Part shown: positions 45,126 through 54,034 of the stretch, in pieces | Layout: every line of letters begins with the position of its first letter | Numbering within the stretch: the first letter of the stretch is position 1 | Assembly (NCBI GenBank): GCA_023398375.1 | Contig: JAEWSH010000084.1 | Span: forward strand, 407,632-471,631 | Reading direction: 5' to 3' | Length of the DNA stretch: 64,000 bases | DNA from: Bacillota bacterium | Lineage (GTDB): Bacteria > Bacillota > Clostridia > Lachnospirales > Lachnospiraceae | The notes under the pieces: generated by a model | What the model saw: the letters and a program-made list of their open reading frames with translations, nothing else | What the model was told of the DNA's origin: nothing | Databases searched by the model: none | Position numbers and translations under genes: made by a program

Positions 45126-45150
45126 GTGCAGGAGTTACACCTGCACTTTA
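45126..45150. terminator. Small inverted repeat between convergent genes
   Basis: GTGCAGG at 45126-45132 and CCTGCAC at 45140-45146 form a perfect 7-bp stem, followed by TTTATC. It sits between the vWA-like gene and the convergent ABC-F gene, so it may serve as terminator for the plus-strand unit. Confidence 0.5.
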
Positions 45151-45215
45151 TCACAAGGCATTAGAAACAATGAAGATGTGCCAAATAGATATTAGTTAGA
45201 AGTTCTGCTCAGCTA

Positions 45216-46772
45216 TTACCATACTTTGGTGGTCCATTTGGTACAATCCCATATATCAGTTACAAGGCCTTCATAGAATTCAGGTTCATGGCATACCATG
45301 AGTATGCTTCCCTTATATTCTTTGAGGGCTCTTTTTAATTCTTCCTTTGCATCAACATCCAAATGATTTGTAGGCTCGTCCAATAAAAGAATATTTGTTT
45401 CACGGTTTATTAATTTACATAAGCGGACTTTGGCCTGTTCGCCACCGCTTAGCACACGGACCAAGCTTTCGATATGTTTTGTGGTCAATCCGCATTTTGC
45501 AAGCGCAGAACGAACTTCATATTGAGAAAATGAAGGAAATTCATTCCACACTTCTTCAAGACAAGTAGTCTTTGCAGATTGATTCATTTCCTGTTCGAAG
45601 TAGCCGATACTCAGATAGTCACCTAGTTCGACCGAACCATCCAGGGGTCTTAAAAGCCCAAGAATACTTTTTAACAAGGTGGTCTTACCGATTCCATTCG
45701 CTCCAATAAGCGCTATTTTCTGACCACGTTCCATTTCGAGATTCAGAGGAGAAGACAGTGGCTCGTTATACCCGATTACAAGATTGGATGTCTGGAAAAT
45801 ATAACGTCCCGGAGTTCTTGCAGTTTTAAATAAGAATTCTGGCTTTGGTTTTTCGGAAGATAATTCTATGACATCCATTTTATCTAGTTTTTTCTGACGG
45901 GACATAGCCATATTTCTTGTAGCAACGCGCGCTTTGTTGCGTGCAACAAAATCCTTCAATTCGGATATTTCTTTCTGCTGTTTATTAAAGGCAGCTTCCA
46001 GTTGCGACTTTTTCATGGCGTATACGTCCTGAAATTTATCATAATCGCCGACATAACGGTTCAGTTCCTGATTGTCCATATGATAAATAAGATTTATGAC
46101 ACTATTTAAAAATGGGATATCATGTGAAATAAGAATAAATGCATTTTCATATTCATTCAAATATCTTTTGAGCCATTCAATATGTTCTATGTCTAAATAA
46201 TTAGTAGGTTCGTCCAATAATAAAATGTCCGGTTTTTCCAATAATAACTTTCCAAGTAATACTTTTGTACGCTGTCCACCACTTAGATCAGTAACATCTT
46301 TATCAAGACCAATGTCCTGTAAACCAAGTGCACGTCCAATTTCTTCCACTTTTGAATCGATCATATAGAAGTCATGCATAGTAAGAAGATCCTGAATTGT
46401 TCCAAGTTCTTCCATAAGAATATCCATTTCATCAGGGCTGGCATCACCTAATCTGTCACAGATCTCATTCATACGAGTTTCCATTTCGTATAAGAAATCA
46501 AAAGCAGAAGATAGTACATTGCGGATGGTCATACCTTTTTCCAAAGCAGTATGTTGATCCAGATAGCCGACTCTAACATTTTTTGACCACTCAACACTTC
46601 CTTCATCAGGCATTAATTTACCAGTAATAATATTCATAAAGGTAGACTTTCCTTCTCCATTGGCGCCAATTAGTCCGATATGTTCCCCTTTAAGCAAACG
46701 GAAAGAAACATTTTTGAAAATGGCTCTGTCACCAAAACCATGAGATAAATTTTCAACATTTAAGATGCTCAT
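45216..46772 (-). CDS. ABC-F family ATPase (duplicated ABC domains, no membrane part)
   Basis: A 518-residue protein with two ATP-binding cassettes and no transmembrane segments. The first has GANGEGKST, LSGGQRTKV and LLLDEPTNYLD; the second has GANGIGKTT, LSGGEQAKV and LLLDEPTNHLD. A charged linker lies between them (about 245-320). This is the ABC-F architecture of ribosome-associated ATPases; some members give antibiotic protection and others regulate translation. Sequence order and length are like YbiT/EttA-type housekeeping members. RBS AAGGAG. Subtype cannot be assigned by eye. Confidence 0.9.
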   Translation of the reverse strand: MSILNVENLSHGFGDRAIFKNVSFRLLKGEHIGLIGANGEGKSTFMNIITGKLMPDEGSVEWSKNVRVGYLDQHTALEKGMTIRNVLSSAFDFLYEMETRMNEICDRLGDASPDEMDILMEELGTIQDLLTMHDFYMIDSKVEEIGRALGLQDIGLDKDVTDLSGGQRTKVLLGKLLLEKPDILLLDEPTNYLDIEHIEWLKRYLNEYENAFILISHDIPFLNSVINLIYHMDNQELNRYVGDYDKFQDVYAMKKSQLEAAFNKQQKEISELKDFVARNKARVATRNMAMSRQKKLDKMDVIELSSEKPKPEFLFKTARTPGRYIFQTSNLVIGYNEPLSSPLNLEMERGQKIALIGANGIGKTTLLKSILGLLRPLDGSVELGDYLSIGYFEQEMNQSAKTTCLEEVWNEFPSFSQYEVRSALAKCGLTTKHIESLVRVLSGGEQAKVRLCKLINRETNILLLDEPTNHLDVDAKEELKRALKEYKGSILMVCHEPEFYEGLVTDIWDCTKWTTKVW

Positions 46773-46967
46773 AAAAACTCCTTATAAAATAGTCGTATCA
46801 TATAACTGAAACATCAGCAGTATATCATAGATAGGAAAGAATCGTCCATATTTTTATGTGTGAGAAAATGAGCGATATCAAATAAATACCCCTTTTTAAT
46901 ATATAGTTTCTAAAATCAGGTAATAATTATAGTATCTATAAATAATTTATAAACTACAGGAAAGTAC

Positions 46968-47010
46968 TTGAAAAATAAAAAAAATTATAATAAAATACAT
47001 AGCATGCTAT
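46968..47010 (+). promoter_or_regulatory. Promoter and candidate MarR operator
   Basis: The 323-base gap before the MarR gene holds TTGAAA at 46968-46973 and TAAAAT at 46991-46996 (17-base spacing). Directly after it is the perfect palindrome ATAGCATGCTAT at 46999-47010, which would overlap the transcription start. It is a plausible autoregulatory site of the MarR protein. The rest of the gap is AT-rich and also holds a small inverted repeat around ATGATTT/AAATCAT (47033-47060); I see nothing else in it. Confidence 0.55.
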
Positions 47011-47095
47011 ATATTTATTTGTGACAAAGAGCAATGATTTGTCATATGCCTAAAATCATATTGGTTATGTCAAAACTCATAAAATGGAGATTTTT

Positions 47096-47530
47096 ATGGA
47101 AAAAGAATGTAGTAGATTATTACGGAGTCTGCATTTGGAAATGAAAAAAAATTTTAATAAAGAAGTGGAAAGTTTAAATCTTACAGCAGTACAATGCCAG
47201 ATCCTATTATTCTTATTTCATCAGCATGAGAAGCAGGAGATTAATCAAAGAGATATTGAGAGGATGTATGGGCTTTCTAATCCCACTGTATCAGGAATTC
47301 TAAAAAGGCTGGAGGAAAAAGAGCTTATTGCCAGAAAAGTATGTAAGAAAGACGGACGCTTTAAGAAAATCGAAGTAACTGAAAAAGCAATTGAATTAAA
47401 AAATCAATTACATGAAAGAGGTATGGAAGCAGAAGCTAAGTTAGTACGAGGACTCAGCTTGGAAGAGCAGGAAGAATTCAAACGCATTTTAGAAATTATG
47501 ACAGACAATATAAGACATGCAGAAAATTAA
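47096..47530 (+). CDS. MarR-family transcriptional regulator
   Basis: A 144-residue winged-helix regulator: LTAVQCQILLFLFHQHEKQEINQRDIERMYGLSNPTVSGILKRLEEKELIARKVCKKDGRFKKIEVTEKA. Start: the ATG at 47096 is six bases after GGAG; the ATG at 47084 overlaps that RBS. It lies 35 bases before two ABC exporter genes in the same direction, the classical arrangement of a drug-responsive repressor with its exporter. The inducer is unknown. Confidence 0.93.
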   Translation: MEKECSRLLRSLHLEMKKNFNKEVESLNLTAVQCQILLFLFHQHEKQEINQRDIERMYGLSNPTVSGILKRLEEKELIARKVCKKDGRFKKIEVTEKAIELKNQLHERGMEAEAKLVRGLSLEEQEEFKRILEIMTDNIRHAEN

Positions 47531-47565
47531 AAAGTTCAGCCGTTTGAGCGGCAGATAGGAGTAAA

Positions 47566-49296
47566 ATGATAAGAAAAATTATAAGCTACCTAGGTGAATA
47601 CAAAAAGTATGCAATATTGACACCAATGGTTATGTTAGGTGAAGTTGTTATGGAAGTATTAATACCATTTGTTATGGCAGCTATTATCGATATAGGAATT
47701 CAAGGAGATGGCGGCACTGCTTATACGATAAAGATGGGTCTCCTTATGATAAGTATGGCAATCTTGTCTTTGTGTTTTGGTGCTTTAGGTGGAAAACTGG
47801 CAGCAATGGCTGGTATGGGATTTGCGAAAAATATCAGAAAAGCACTCTTTCATAAAGTACAGGATTTTTCTTTTGCAAATGTCGATAAATTTTCTACAGC
47901 TTCTTTAGTTACAAGGCTTACTACCGATGTTACAAATACACAAAATGCTTTTATGATGATTATTAGAATGGGAATCAGGGCACCACTCATGTTAGTCGGT
48001 GCACTGATAATGACGCTTACAATCAGTAAAAAGTTATCAACAGTATTTCTCGTTGCCACTCCGGTTTTAGCGCTCTGCCTTATTTTTATCATTAGTAAAG
48101 CGTTTCCCAGATTTCAGGAAATGTTGAATAAATATGATAGCATGAATGCTTCTGTTCAGGAAAATCTTGTAAATATCAGAGTTGTAAAAGCCTTTGTAAG
48201 AGAAAAACATGAAAAGCAAAAATTTGATTCAGCAGCAGATAGTGTGAGAAAAGCACAGGTCATGGCAGAAAAAATCGTTGTTTTAAATATGCCTATCATG
48301 CAGTTGACTATGTATGGAACGATTGTTGCCATTATCTGGATAGGCGGCAGAATGGCAATCAACGGTGAACTTGCGATAGGACAATTAAGCAGTTTTATCA
48401 GTTATGTGACACAAATCTTAATGTCTCTTATGATGTTAAGTATGATCTTCGTTATTTTAGTTATTTCAAGAGCATCTATTTCACGTATTGTGGAAATACT
48501 GGATGAAGAAATTGATATTAAGGATGAAAATACCAACAGTACAGTAGAACTCGAAAACGGTGATATTGAATTTAAGAATGTATCCTTTAGTTATGCCCAA
48601 AAAGAAGATAATCTGACCTTAGAAAATATTGATCTTCAGATTCATTCCGGTGAAACGATTGGAATAATTGGAGGTACCGGCTCTGCAAAGACTACTTTAG
48701 TACAATTGATTCCAAGATTATATGATGTTCAAAATGGAGAAGTAATTGTAGGAAATCACAATGTGAAAGAATATACGCTCCAGCAACTTAGAGAACAGGT
48801 CGCAATGGTATTACAGAAAAATATTTTATTTTCGGGAACGATCAAAGAAAATTTAAAATGGGGAAATGAACATGCCACAGAGGAAGAAATAGTTGAAGCA
48901 TGTAAATCGGCACAGGCGCATGAGTTTATTATGTCATTTCCGGACAGATATGAGACAGACTTGGGCCAGGGCGGTGTTAATGTATCCGGCGGACAAAAAC
49001 AGAGAATCTGTATCGCAAGAGCATTGTTGAAAAAACCAAAAATTATTATCCTGGATGATTCGACCAGTGCTGTTGATACCGCTACAGACGCAAATATCCG
49101 AAGAGCTTTTAAAGAAAAATTAAGTGACACGACTACAATAATAATAGCCCAAAGAATCTCTTCTGTTGAAGATGCGGACAGAATAATCGTAATAGACGAT
49201 GGAAAGATAAATGCGTTTGGAACACATGAAGAATTATTACAAACGAATGACATTTATCGTGAAGTCTATGAATCACAGCAGAAAGGAGAAAACTGA
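47566..49296 (+). CDS. Heterodimeric ABC exporter, subunit 1 (degenerate ATP site)
   Basis: A 576-residue type IV ABC exporter half: six membrane helices in residues 1-310 (typical EVLIPFVMAAIIDIG start) and a nucleotide-binding domain. Walker A is GGTGSAKT at 369-376 and the signature is NVSGGQKQR. Walker B is IILDDST, where the catalytic glutamate is aspartate (D498). That replacement marks the degenerate site of heterodimers such as BmrCD or TM287/288. It is followed by subunit 2 at once (overlapping RBS). Likely drug or lipid-like substrate export, controlled by the MarR gene upstream. Confidence 0.93.
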   Translation: MIRKIISYLGEYKKYAILTPMVMLGEVVMEVLIPFVMAAIIDIGIQGDGGTAYTIKMGLLMISMAILSLCFGALGGKLAAMAGMGFAKNIRKALFHKVQDFSFANVDKFSTASLVTRLTTDVTNTQNAFMMIIRMGIRAPLMLVGALIMTLTISKKLSTVFLVATPVLALCLIFIISKAFPRFQEMLNKYDSMNASVQENLVNIRVVKAFVREKHEKQKFDSAADSVRKAQVMAEKIVVLNMPIMQLTMYGTIVAIIWIGGRMAINGELAIGQLSSFISYVTQILMSLMMLSMIFVILVISRASISRIVEILDEEIDIKDENTNSTVELENGDIEFKNVSFSYAQKEDNLTLENIDLQIHSGETIGIIGGTGSAKTTLVQLIPRLYDVQNGEVIVGNHNVKEYTLQQLREQVAMVLQKNILFSGTIKENLKWGNEHATEEEIVEACKSAQAHEFIMSFPDRYETDLGQGGVNVSGGQKQRICIARALLKKPKIIILDDSTSAVDTATDANIRRAFKEKLSDTTTIIIAQRISSVEDADRIIVIDDGKINAFGTHEELLQTNDIYREVYESQQKGEN

Positions 49297-49297
49297 T

Positions 49298-51190
49298 ATG
49301 CCAGGACCTAACCGGACAAAAGTACCTATGAAGCCTAAAAACACTGGGGTGACGATAAAAAGAATTTTTTCTTATATGACGGAATACAAATTAGGATTAG
49401 CAATTGTTGCAATAGGAATCTTACTTAGTTCTTCCGTTCAAATTATGGGTACAGCGTATTTGAAACAGGTAATTGATAATTATCTGGAACCTTTGATGCA
49501 TGAATATAATGAAGCATTAATGGTAAAATTTAGTCAATCAATCATAATCATACTATGCATTTTTCTAAGCGGTGCATTTTCTACGTTTATCTACACGAGG
49601 ATAATGCTTAATGTTGCGACTAAAACATTATATAAGATCAGAACGGATATGTTTTCTAAGATGCAGTCTCTTCCCATTAAGTATTTTGATACACATACAC
49701 ATGGGGAACTTATGAGCCATTATACCAATGATGCCGATGCCATCCGCGAGATGCTGAGCAATAGTGTTGCAAATTTTTTTGCTTCTGCAATTACTGTAAT
49801 TGGTGTATTTGTGATGATGCTTATCTATAGCTGGCAGCTTACCATTCTTGTTATTATCATGTTGGTCGTGATGTTTAATGTAGTTCAGAAGATAGGTGGA
49901 AAAAGTGGGAACTACTTCAAGAAGCAGCAAATGGAATTAGGTAAAGTAAATGGTTATATTGAAGAAATGATGGAAGGGCAAAAAGTTGTAAAAGTTTTTT
50001 GCCACGAAAAAGCAGCAAAAGAAGAATTTAATACACTGAACACCAGTCTCTGTGAAGCAGCTACAAGTGCCAATACATTTGCTAATATTTTAATGCCTAT
50101 TATGGGTAATTTATCCTATGTCTTATATGCAATTACAGCTATGGTCGGCGGTGTGCTTACAATTTATAATATTATTACACTTGGTACAGCGGTAGCATTC
50201 CTGCAGTTCACAAGGAACTTTTCACAACCAATTACTCAGATATCACAACAATTGAACTCCGTATTGACAGCGCTTGCCGGTGCTGAAAGAATCTTTGATC
50301 TAATAGATGAAAAGGCAGAAGTAGATGAAGGATACGTAACGCTCGTAAATGCCAATATTGATGAAAATGGGAATATTACAGAAAGTGAGGAGAGAACTGG
50401 CTTCTGGGCGTGGAAACATCCACATAAATCGGATGGAACCATCACCTATGTAAAAGTGGAAGGGAAAGTGGAATTTGACAATGTAGTATTTGGATATGAA
50501 GAAAATAAGACTGTTTTAAATGGTATTTCGCTCTATGCAAATCCAGGACAGAAAATTGCATTTGTTGGTTCAACAGGTGCTGGAAAGACAACAATAACAA
50601 ATCTGATCAACCGCTTTTATGATGTACCGGATGGTAAGATTCGTTATGATGGGATTAATATTAATAAGATTAAGAAAGATGACCTTAGAAAATCACTTTC
50701 CATGGTACTACAGGATACGCATTTATTTACGGGAACAGTTATGGAAAATATCTGTTATGGCAAATTGGATGCAACGGAAGAAGATGTTATGAATGCAGCA
50801 AAATTAGCCAATGCACATTCCTTTATTATGCATCTTCCGGATGGATATCAGACTATGCTGACATCAGATGGTGCAAACCTGTCACAAGGACAAAGACAAC
50901 TTCTTGCGATTGCAAGGGCAGCAGTTGCAAATCCGCCTGTTTTGATTCTGGATGAAGCAACCTCTTCTATCGATACAAGAACGGAAGCACTGATAGAGAA
51001 AGGCATGGACTCTTTAATGAAGGGAAGGACAGTATTTGTTATTGCGCATAGACTTTCTACTGTAAGAAATTCTCATGCCATTATGGTATTGGAAAATGGT
51101 GAGATTATCGAAAGAGGCAGTCATGATGATCTAATCAGACAGCATGGAAAATATTACCAATTATATACAGGAATGTTTGAGTTGAGTTAA
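49298..51190 (+). CDS. Heterodimeric ABC exporter, subunit 2 (catalytic ATP site)
   Basis: A 630-residue partner: a positively charged N-terminus, six helices, and an NBD with Walker A GSTGAGKTT, signature NLSQGQRQL and Walker B LILDEATSS, keeping the catalytic glutamate E553. A ~25-residue insert before the NBD (DENGNITESEERTGFWAWKHP) is characteristic of this subunit type. The ATG at 49298 has AAGGAG in front; upstream in-frame ATGs lie inside subunit 1. The pair should act as a multidrug exporter. Confidence 0.93.
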   Translation: MPGPNRTKVPMKPKNTGVTIKRIFSYMTEYKLGLAIVAIGILLSSSVQIMGTAYLKQVIDNYLEPLMHEYNEALMVKFSQSIIIILCIFLSGAFSTFIYTRIMLNVATKTLYKIRTDMFSKMQSLPIKYFDTHTHGELMSHYTNDADAIREMLSNSVANFFASAITVIGVFVMMLIYSWQLTILVIIMLVVMFNVVQKIGGKSGNYFKKQQMELGKVNGYIEEMMEGQKVVKVFCHEKAAKEEFNTLNTSLCEAATSANTFANILMPIMGNLSYVLYAITAMVGGVLTIYNIITLGTAVAFLQFTRNFSQPITQISQQLNSVLTALAGAERIFDLIDEKAEVDEGYVTLVNANIDENGNITESEERTGFWAWKHPHKSDGTITYVKVEGKVEFDNVVFGYEENKTVLNGISLYANPGQKIAFVGSTGAGKTTITNLINRFYDVPDGKIRYDGININKIKKDDLRKSLSMVLQDTHLFTGTVMENICYGKLDATEEDVMNAAKLANAHSFIMHLPDGYQTMLTSDGANLSQGQRQLLAIARAAVANPPVLILDEATSSIDTRTEALIEKGMDSLMKGRTVFVIAHRLSTVRNSHAIMVLENGEIIERGSHDDLIRQHGKYYQLYTGMFELS

Positions 51191-51254
51191 CAAATCAAGA
51201 TGTAATTGGAATAGATTTAAGAGTGAAAAATGAGAAATTAGTACTAGAAAAAAC

Positions 51255-51281
51255 TAATAATTTTTAAAAACTGACCGATAT
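51255..51281 (+). promoter_or_regulatory. Possible sigma-D (motility-type) promoter
   Basis: ACCGATAT at 51274-51281 closely resembles the sigma-D/FliA -10 consensus GCCGATAT, and TAAT lies 15 bases upstream where TAAA is expected. It would drive the short orphan ORF that follows. No flagellar gene is seen in the window, so this is tentative. Confidence 0.35.
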
Positions 51282-51306
51282 ATATAATAACAAAATTGAA
51301 TCTGAC

Positions 51307-51597
51307 TTGAAGGAACAAGTTAAAATATGCATCCAAGGAGGGATCGCTAAAAACAAAGCAGAATTAGGTATTGTAAAAGTACAGGCAATCTATATAATTC
51401 CAATGTTGAAAGATTCAAAATCAAGACAGAAAAAGTATGATGAAAAAGATGTAAAAGGGAAGAAGAAATTTGGTTCTGTATTTCGACAGGCAGTCAACCA
51501 AGTATCGGAACAGGAAATCACCTGTCACACAAGTGGTTACACAAGAAATGCCATAAGTATAGAATACAATTATGAATCAAAAGAATACAAAGCATAG
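51307..51597 (+). CDS. Short orphan ORF, start codon uncertain (possibly decayed)
   Basis: The open frame encodes at most 96 residues; I recognise no family. The part from about residue 22 on (VKVQAIYIIPMLKDSKSRQKKYDEKD...) is lysine-rich and looks protein-like. The only available in-frame start is a TTG at 51307 without RBS. A perfect AAGGAGGG at 51335-51342 is followed within 12 bases by no ATG, GTG or TTG in frame (ATC is there). Either an unusual start is used or the gene has lost its start. It is followed by a strong terminator, which supports a real transcript. The stretch 51191-51306 between the ABC exporter and this ORF holds only the possible sigma-D promoter. Confidence 0.4.
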   Translation: MKEQVKICIQGGIAKNKAELGIVKVQAIYIIPMLKDSKSRQKKYDEKDVKGKKKFGSVFRQAVNQVSEQEITCHTSGYTRNAISIEYNYESKEYKA

Positions 51598-51636
51598 AAA
51601 AAGGGACTTTCACATAAAGTGGAAGTCCCTTTTTCA
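51597..51636 (+). terminator. Strong terminator after the orphan ORF
   Basis: AAAAAGGGACTTTCAC and GTGGAAGTCCCTTTTT form a stem of about 15 bp (one G-U pair) with an ATAAA loop and U-tail. Confidence 0.88.
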
Positions 51637-51665
51637 AATTTATTAATAAATTACTACGTTATAAC

Positions 51666-51694
51666 TTGACAAGAAGAGCGTGGAATAGTAATCT
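51666..51694 (+). promoter_or_regulatory. Possible livJ promoter
   Basis: TTGACA at 51666-51671 with a TAGTAAT/TAATCT element 15-17 bases downstream. The -35 is perfect, the -10 is weak. No CodY-type or leucine-responsive site is evident. Confidence 0.4.
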
Positions 51695-51762
51695 TACCAA
51701 TAACAAAAAAGGTTAAAACTTTTTATGTTATATTGATTAATTATCAAAAAGGAGGATTATTT

Positions 51763-52935
51763 ATGAAAAAAGCGGTTAGTTTTGTACTTGCTCTTTCCAT
51801 GGTAGCTATGTCACTTACAGCATGTGGAAATAAAGCAGCAACGGAATCAACAGAAAAAACGGAAACAACAGAAGCAACATATAAGATTGGTGGTATCGGA
51901 CCTGTAACCGGCGGTGCAGCAGTTTATGGTCAGGCAGTTAAGAATGGCGCACAAATTGCAATTGATGAGATTAATGCAGCAGGTGGTGTCAATGGAGCTC
52001 AATTAGAGTTCAACTTCCAGGATGATGAGCATGATGCTGAAAAATCTGTTAATGCTTACAATACATTAAAAGATTGGAATATGCAGTTACTTATGGGAAC
52101 AGTTACGTCAACACCATGTATCGCAGTTGCAGAAGAAAGCAATAAAGATCAGATCTTCCAATTAACACCTTCAGGGTCAGCGGTACCATGTGTACAATAT
52201 GACAATGCATTCCGTGTTTGTTTTTCAGATCCTAACCAAGGTCTTGCATCTGCACAATATATCGGTGAAAATAAATTAGCAAGCAAAGTAGCAGTTATCT
52301 ATGATAGTTCAGATGTATACTCATCTGGTATTTATGAGAAATTCGCTGAAGAAGCTAAGAATCAAAATCTTGAGATCGTAGCAGCTGAAGCATTTACAGC
52401 AGATAGTAAAACAGATTTTACAGTACAGCTCCAAAAAGCAAAGGATGCGGGAGCAGAATTGGTATTTTTACCAATCTACTATTCAGAAGCAGCATTGATC
52501 CTTGCGCAGGCAAATACTATGGGATTTGCCCCTACATTCTTCGGATGTGATGGATTAGATGGTATCCTGACAGTTGAGAATTTTGATACAAAACTTGCAG
52601 AAGGCGTTATGTTATTAACACCATTCGCAGCAGATGCTACGGACGACTTAACAAAGAAATTTGTTGAAGCTTACAATAAAGCTTATGGGGAAACACCTAA
52701 CCAATTCGCAGCAGATGCTTATGATGCAATCTATACGATCAAAGCAGCTCTTGAAGCAGGAAACGCTACACCAGATATGAGTGCACAAGAACTCTGTGAA
52801 TTATTGAAGACAGCAATGCCGAAAATTACAGTTGATGGTCTGACAGGTGCAGGTATGACTTGGACAGCAGATGGTGAAGTTAACAAAGCGCCTAAAGCTG
52901 TTAAGATCGTAAATGGTGTTTATACAGCAATGTAA
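51763..52935 (+). CDS. livJ: Branched-chain amino acid ABC transporter, substrate-binding lipoprotein
   Basis: A 390-residue periplasmic-type binding protein anchored as a lipoprotein: signal peptide MKKAVSFVLALSMVAMSLTAC with the lipobox LTAC at 18-21. Type I LIV-binding folds follow: YKIGGIGPVTGGAAVYGQAVKNGAQIA, NAYNTLKDWNMQLLMG, AVIYDSSDVYSSG. The ATG at 51763 has AAAGGAGG upstream. It binds leucine/isoleucine/valine or a related amino acid and passes it to LivHM. It has a terminator hairpin after it, as usual for a highly expressed binding protein. Confidence 0.92.
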   Translation: MKKAVSFVLALSMVAMSLTACGNKAATESTEKTETTEATYKIGGIGPVTGGAAVYGQAVKNGAQIAIDEINAAGGVNGAQLEFNFQDDEHDAEKSVNAYNTLKDWNMQLLMGTVTSTPCIAVAEESNKDQIFQLTPSGSAVPCVQYDNAFRVCFSDPNQGLASAQYIGENKLASKVAVIYDSSDVYSSGIYEKFAEEAKNQNLEIVAAEAFTADSKTDFTVQLQKAKDAGAELVFLPIYYSEAALILAQANTMGFAPTFFGCDGLDGILTVENFDTKLAEGVMLLTPFAADATDDLTKKFVEAYNKAYGETPNQFAADAYDAIYTIKAALEAGNATPDMSAQELCELLKTAMPKITVDGLTGAGMTWTADGEVNKAPKAVKIVNGVYTAM

Positions 52936-52954
52936 TAAATGATTGTATTACCCA

Positions 52955-52986
52955 AAAGAGGGTTGCATATTGCAACTCTCTTTTTT
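52955..52986 (+). terminator. Terminator/attenuator after livJ
   Basis: AGAGGGTTGCA pairs with TGCAACTCTCT around a short TAT loop, followed by TTTTTT. It should keep most transcripts to livJ alone. Confidence 0.85.
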
Positions 52987-53040
52987 CAATGAGCACCTCG
53001 CGGAACAGAAGTAGTTGCTATGCAACCCGCTCGGGCGCGG

Positions 53041-53066
53041 AGAATGTGCCATGGTACATTCTTTTT
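53041..53066 (+). terminator. Second hairpin before livH, in a GC-rich spacer
   Basis: AGAATGTGCCATGGTACATTCT is a 22-base near-perfect palindrome followed by TTTTATAT. It lies after a short GC-rich segment (52991-53040, with its own GTTGC/GCAAC hairpin) that contrasts with the AT-rich surroundings. It may be a second terminator or attenuator before livH. Confidence 0.6.
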
Positions 53067-53143
53067 ATATAAAAGCTTGTAAAATGTACAGTTTATAGGT
53101 TATTATATTAGAATAGTAAAAAAGAAAGTAAAGAGGTGTTGAT

Positions 53144-54025
53144 ATGAGTTTCATATCGTATTTAATTAATGGCATCAGTTTAGGCAGTATTTACGCATTA
53201 ATTGCTTTAGGTTATACGATGGTCTATGGTATTGCGAAGATGTTGAATTTTGCTCATGGGGATATCATTATGATTGGTGGTTTTTCGATATTTGTTGCGA
53301 TGAATACACTAGGATTGCCACCACTATTAGCAGTATTGATTGCGGTTGTAATCTGTACGTTGCTTGGTATGGTAATCGAAAAAGTGGCATATAAACCATT
53401 AAGACAGGCCTCTCCATTGGCAGTGTTAATTACAGCTATCGGTGTGAGTTACTTATTACAAAATGTTGCGTTATTGTTTTTTGGTGCAAATACGAAGTTA
53501 TTTACCTCTGTTGTAAATGTTCCTGCGATATCTTTGGCAGGTGGCCAGATTAATATTTCAGGCGAAACGACTATTACAATTATTCTTTCTATTATTATTA
53601 TGATTGTTTTAATGACTTTTATTAAAAAGTCAAAAGCAGGTCAGGCAATGTTAGCTGTTTCGGAGGATAAAGGTGCAGCAGAGCTTATGGGAATAAATGT
53701 AAATGCTACGATAGCGCTTACCTTTGCAATTGGTTCGGCATTAGCAGCGCTCGCAGGTGCATTGATGTGTTCCGCATATCCAACACTGACGCCTTATACA
53801 GGAGCAATGCCAGGTATCAAGGCATTTGTCGCCGCAGTATTTGGAGGAATCGGATCCATTCCAGGAGCTTTTATTGGAGGCATCCTTTTAGGTATCATTG
53901 AAAACTTAAGTAAAGCATATATTTCATCACAAATGGCAGATGCGATTGTATTTGCTGTATTGATATTAGTGCTTCTTGTAAAACCTACCGGTATCTTAGG
54001 TAAGAAAATAAATGAGAAGGTGTAG
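53144..54025 (+). CDS. livH: Branched-chain amino acid ABC transporter permease LivH
   Basis: A 293-residue permease with about eight helices and the family start SLGSIYALIALGYTMVYGIAKMLNFAHGD. The GAAELMGINVNATIALTFAIGSALAALAGALM stretch that contacts the ATPases is clear, as is AFVAAVFGGIGSIPGAFIGGILLGIIE. RBS AGAGGTG. It is the first gene of livHMGF. Confidence 0.95.
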   Translation: MSFISYLINGISLGSIYALIALGYTMVYGIAKMLNFAHGDIIMIGGFSIFVAMNTLGLPPLLAVLIAVVICTLLGMVIEKVAYKPLRQASPLAVLITAIGVSYLLQNVALLFFGANTKLFTSVVNVPAISLAGGQINISGETTITIILSIIIMIVLMTFIKKSKAGQAMLAVSEDKGAAELMGINVNATIALTFAIGSALAALAGALMCSAYPTLTPYTGAMPGIKAFVAAVFGGIGSIPGAFIGGILLGIIENLSKAYISSQMADAIVFAVLILVLLVKPTGILGKKINEKV

Positions 54026-54034
54026 GCTGAGAGT

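Noticed and set aside
48756..49253. 165-codon antisense frame across the ABC exporter subunit 1 nucleotide-binding domain
   Set aside because: Antisense shadow of a well conserved domain; no RBS or independent support.
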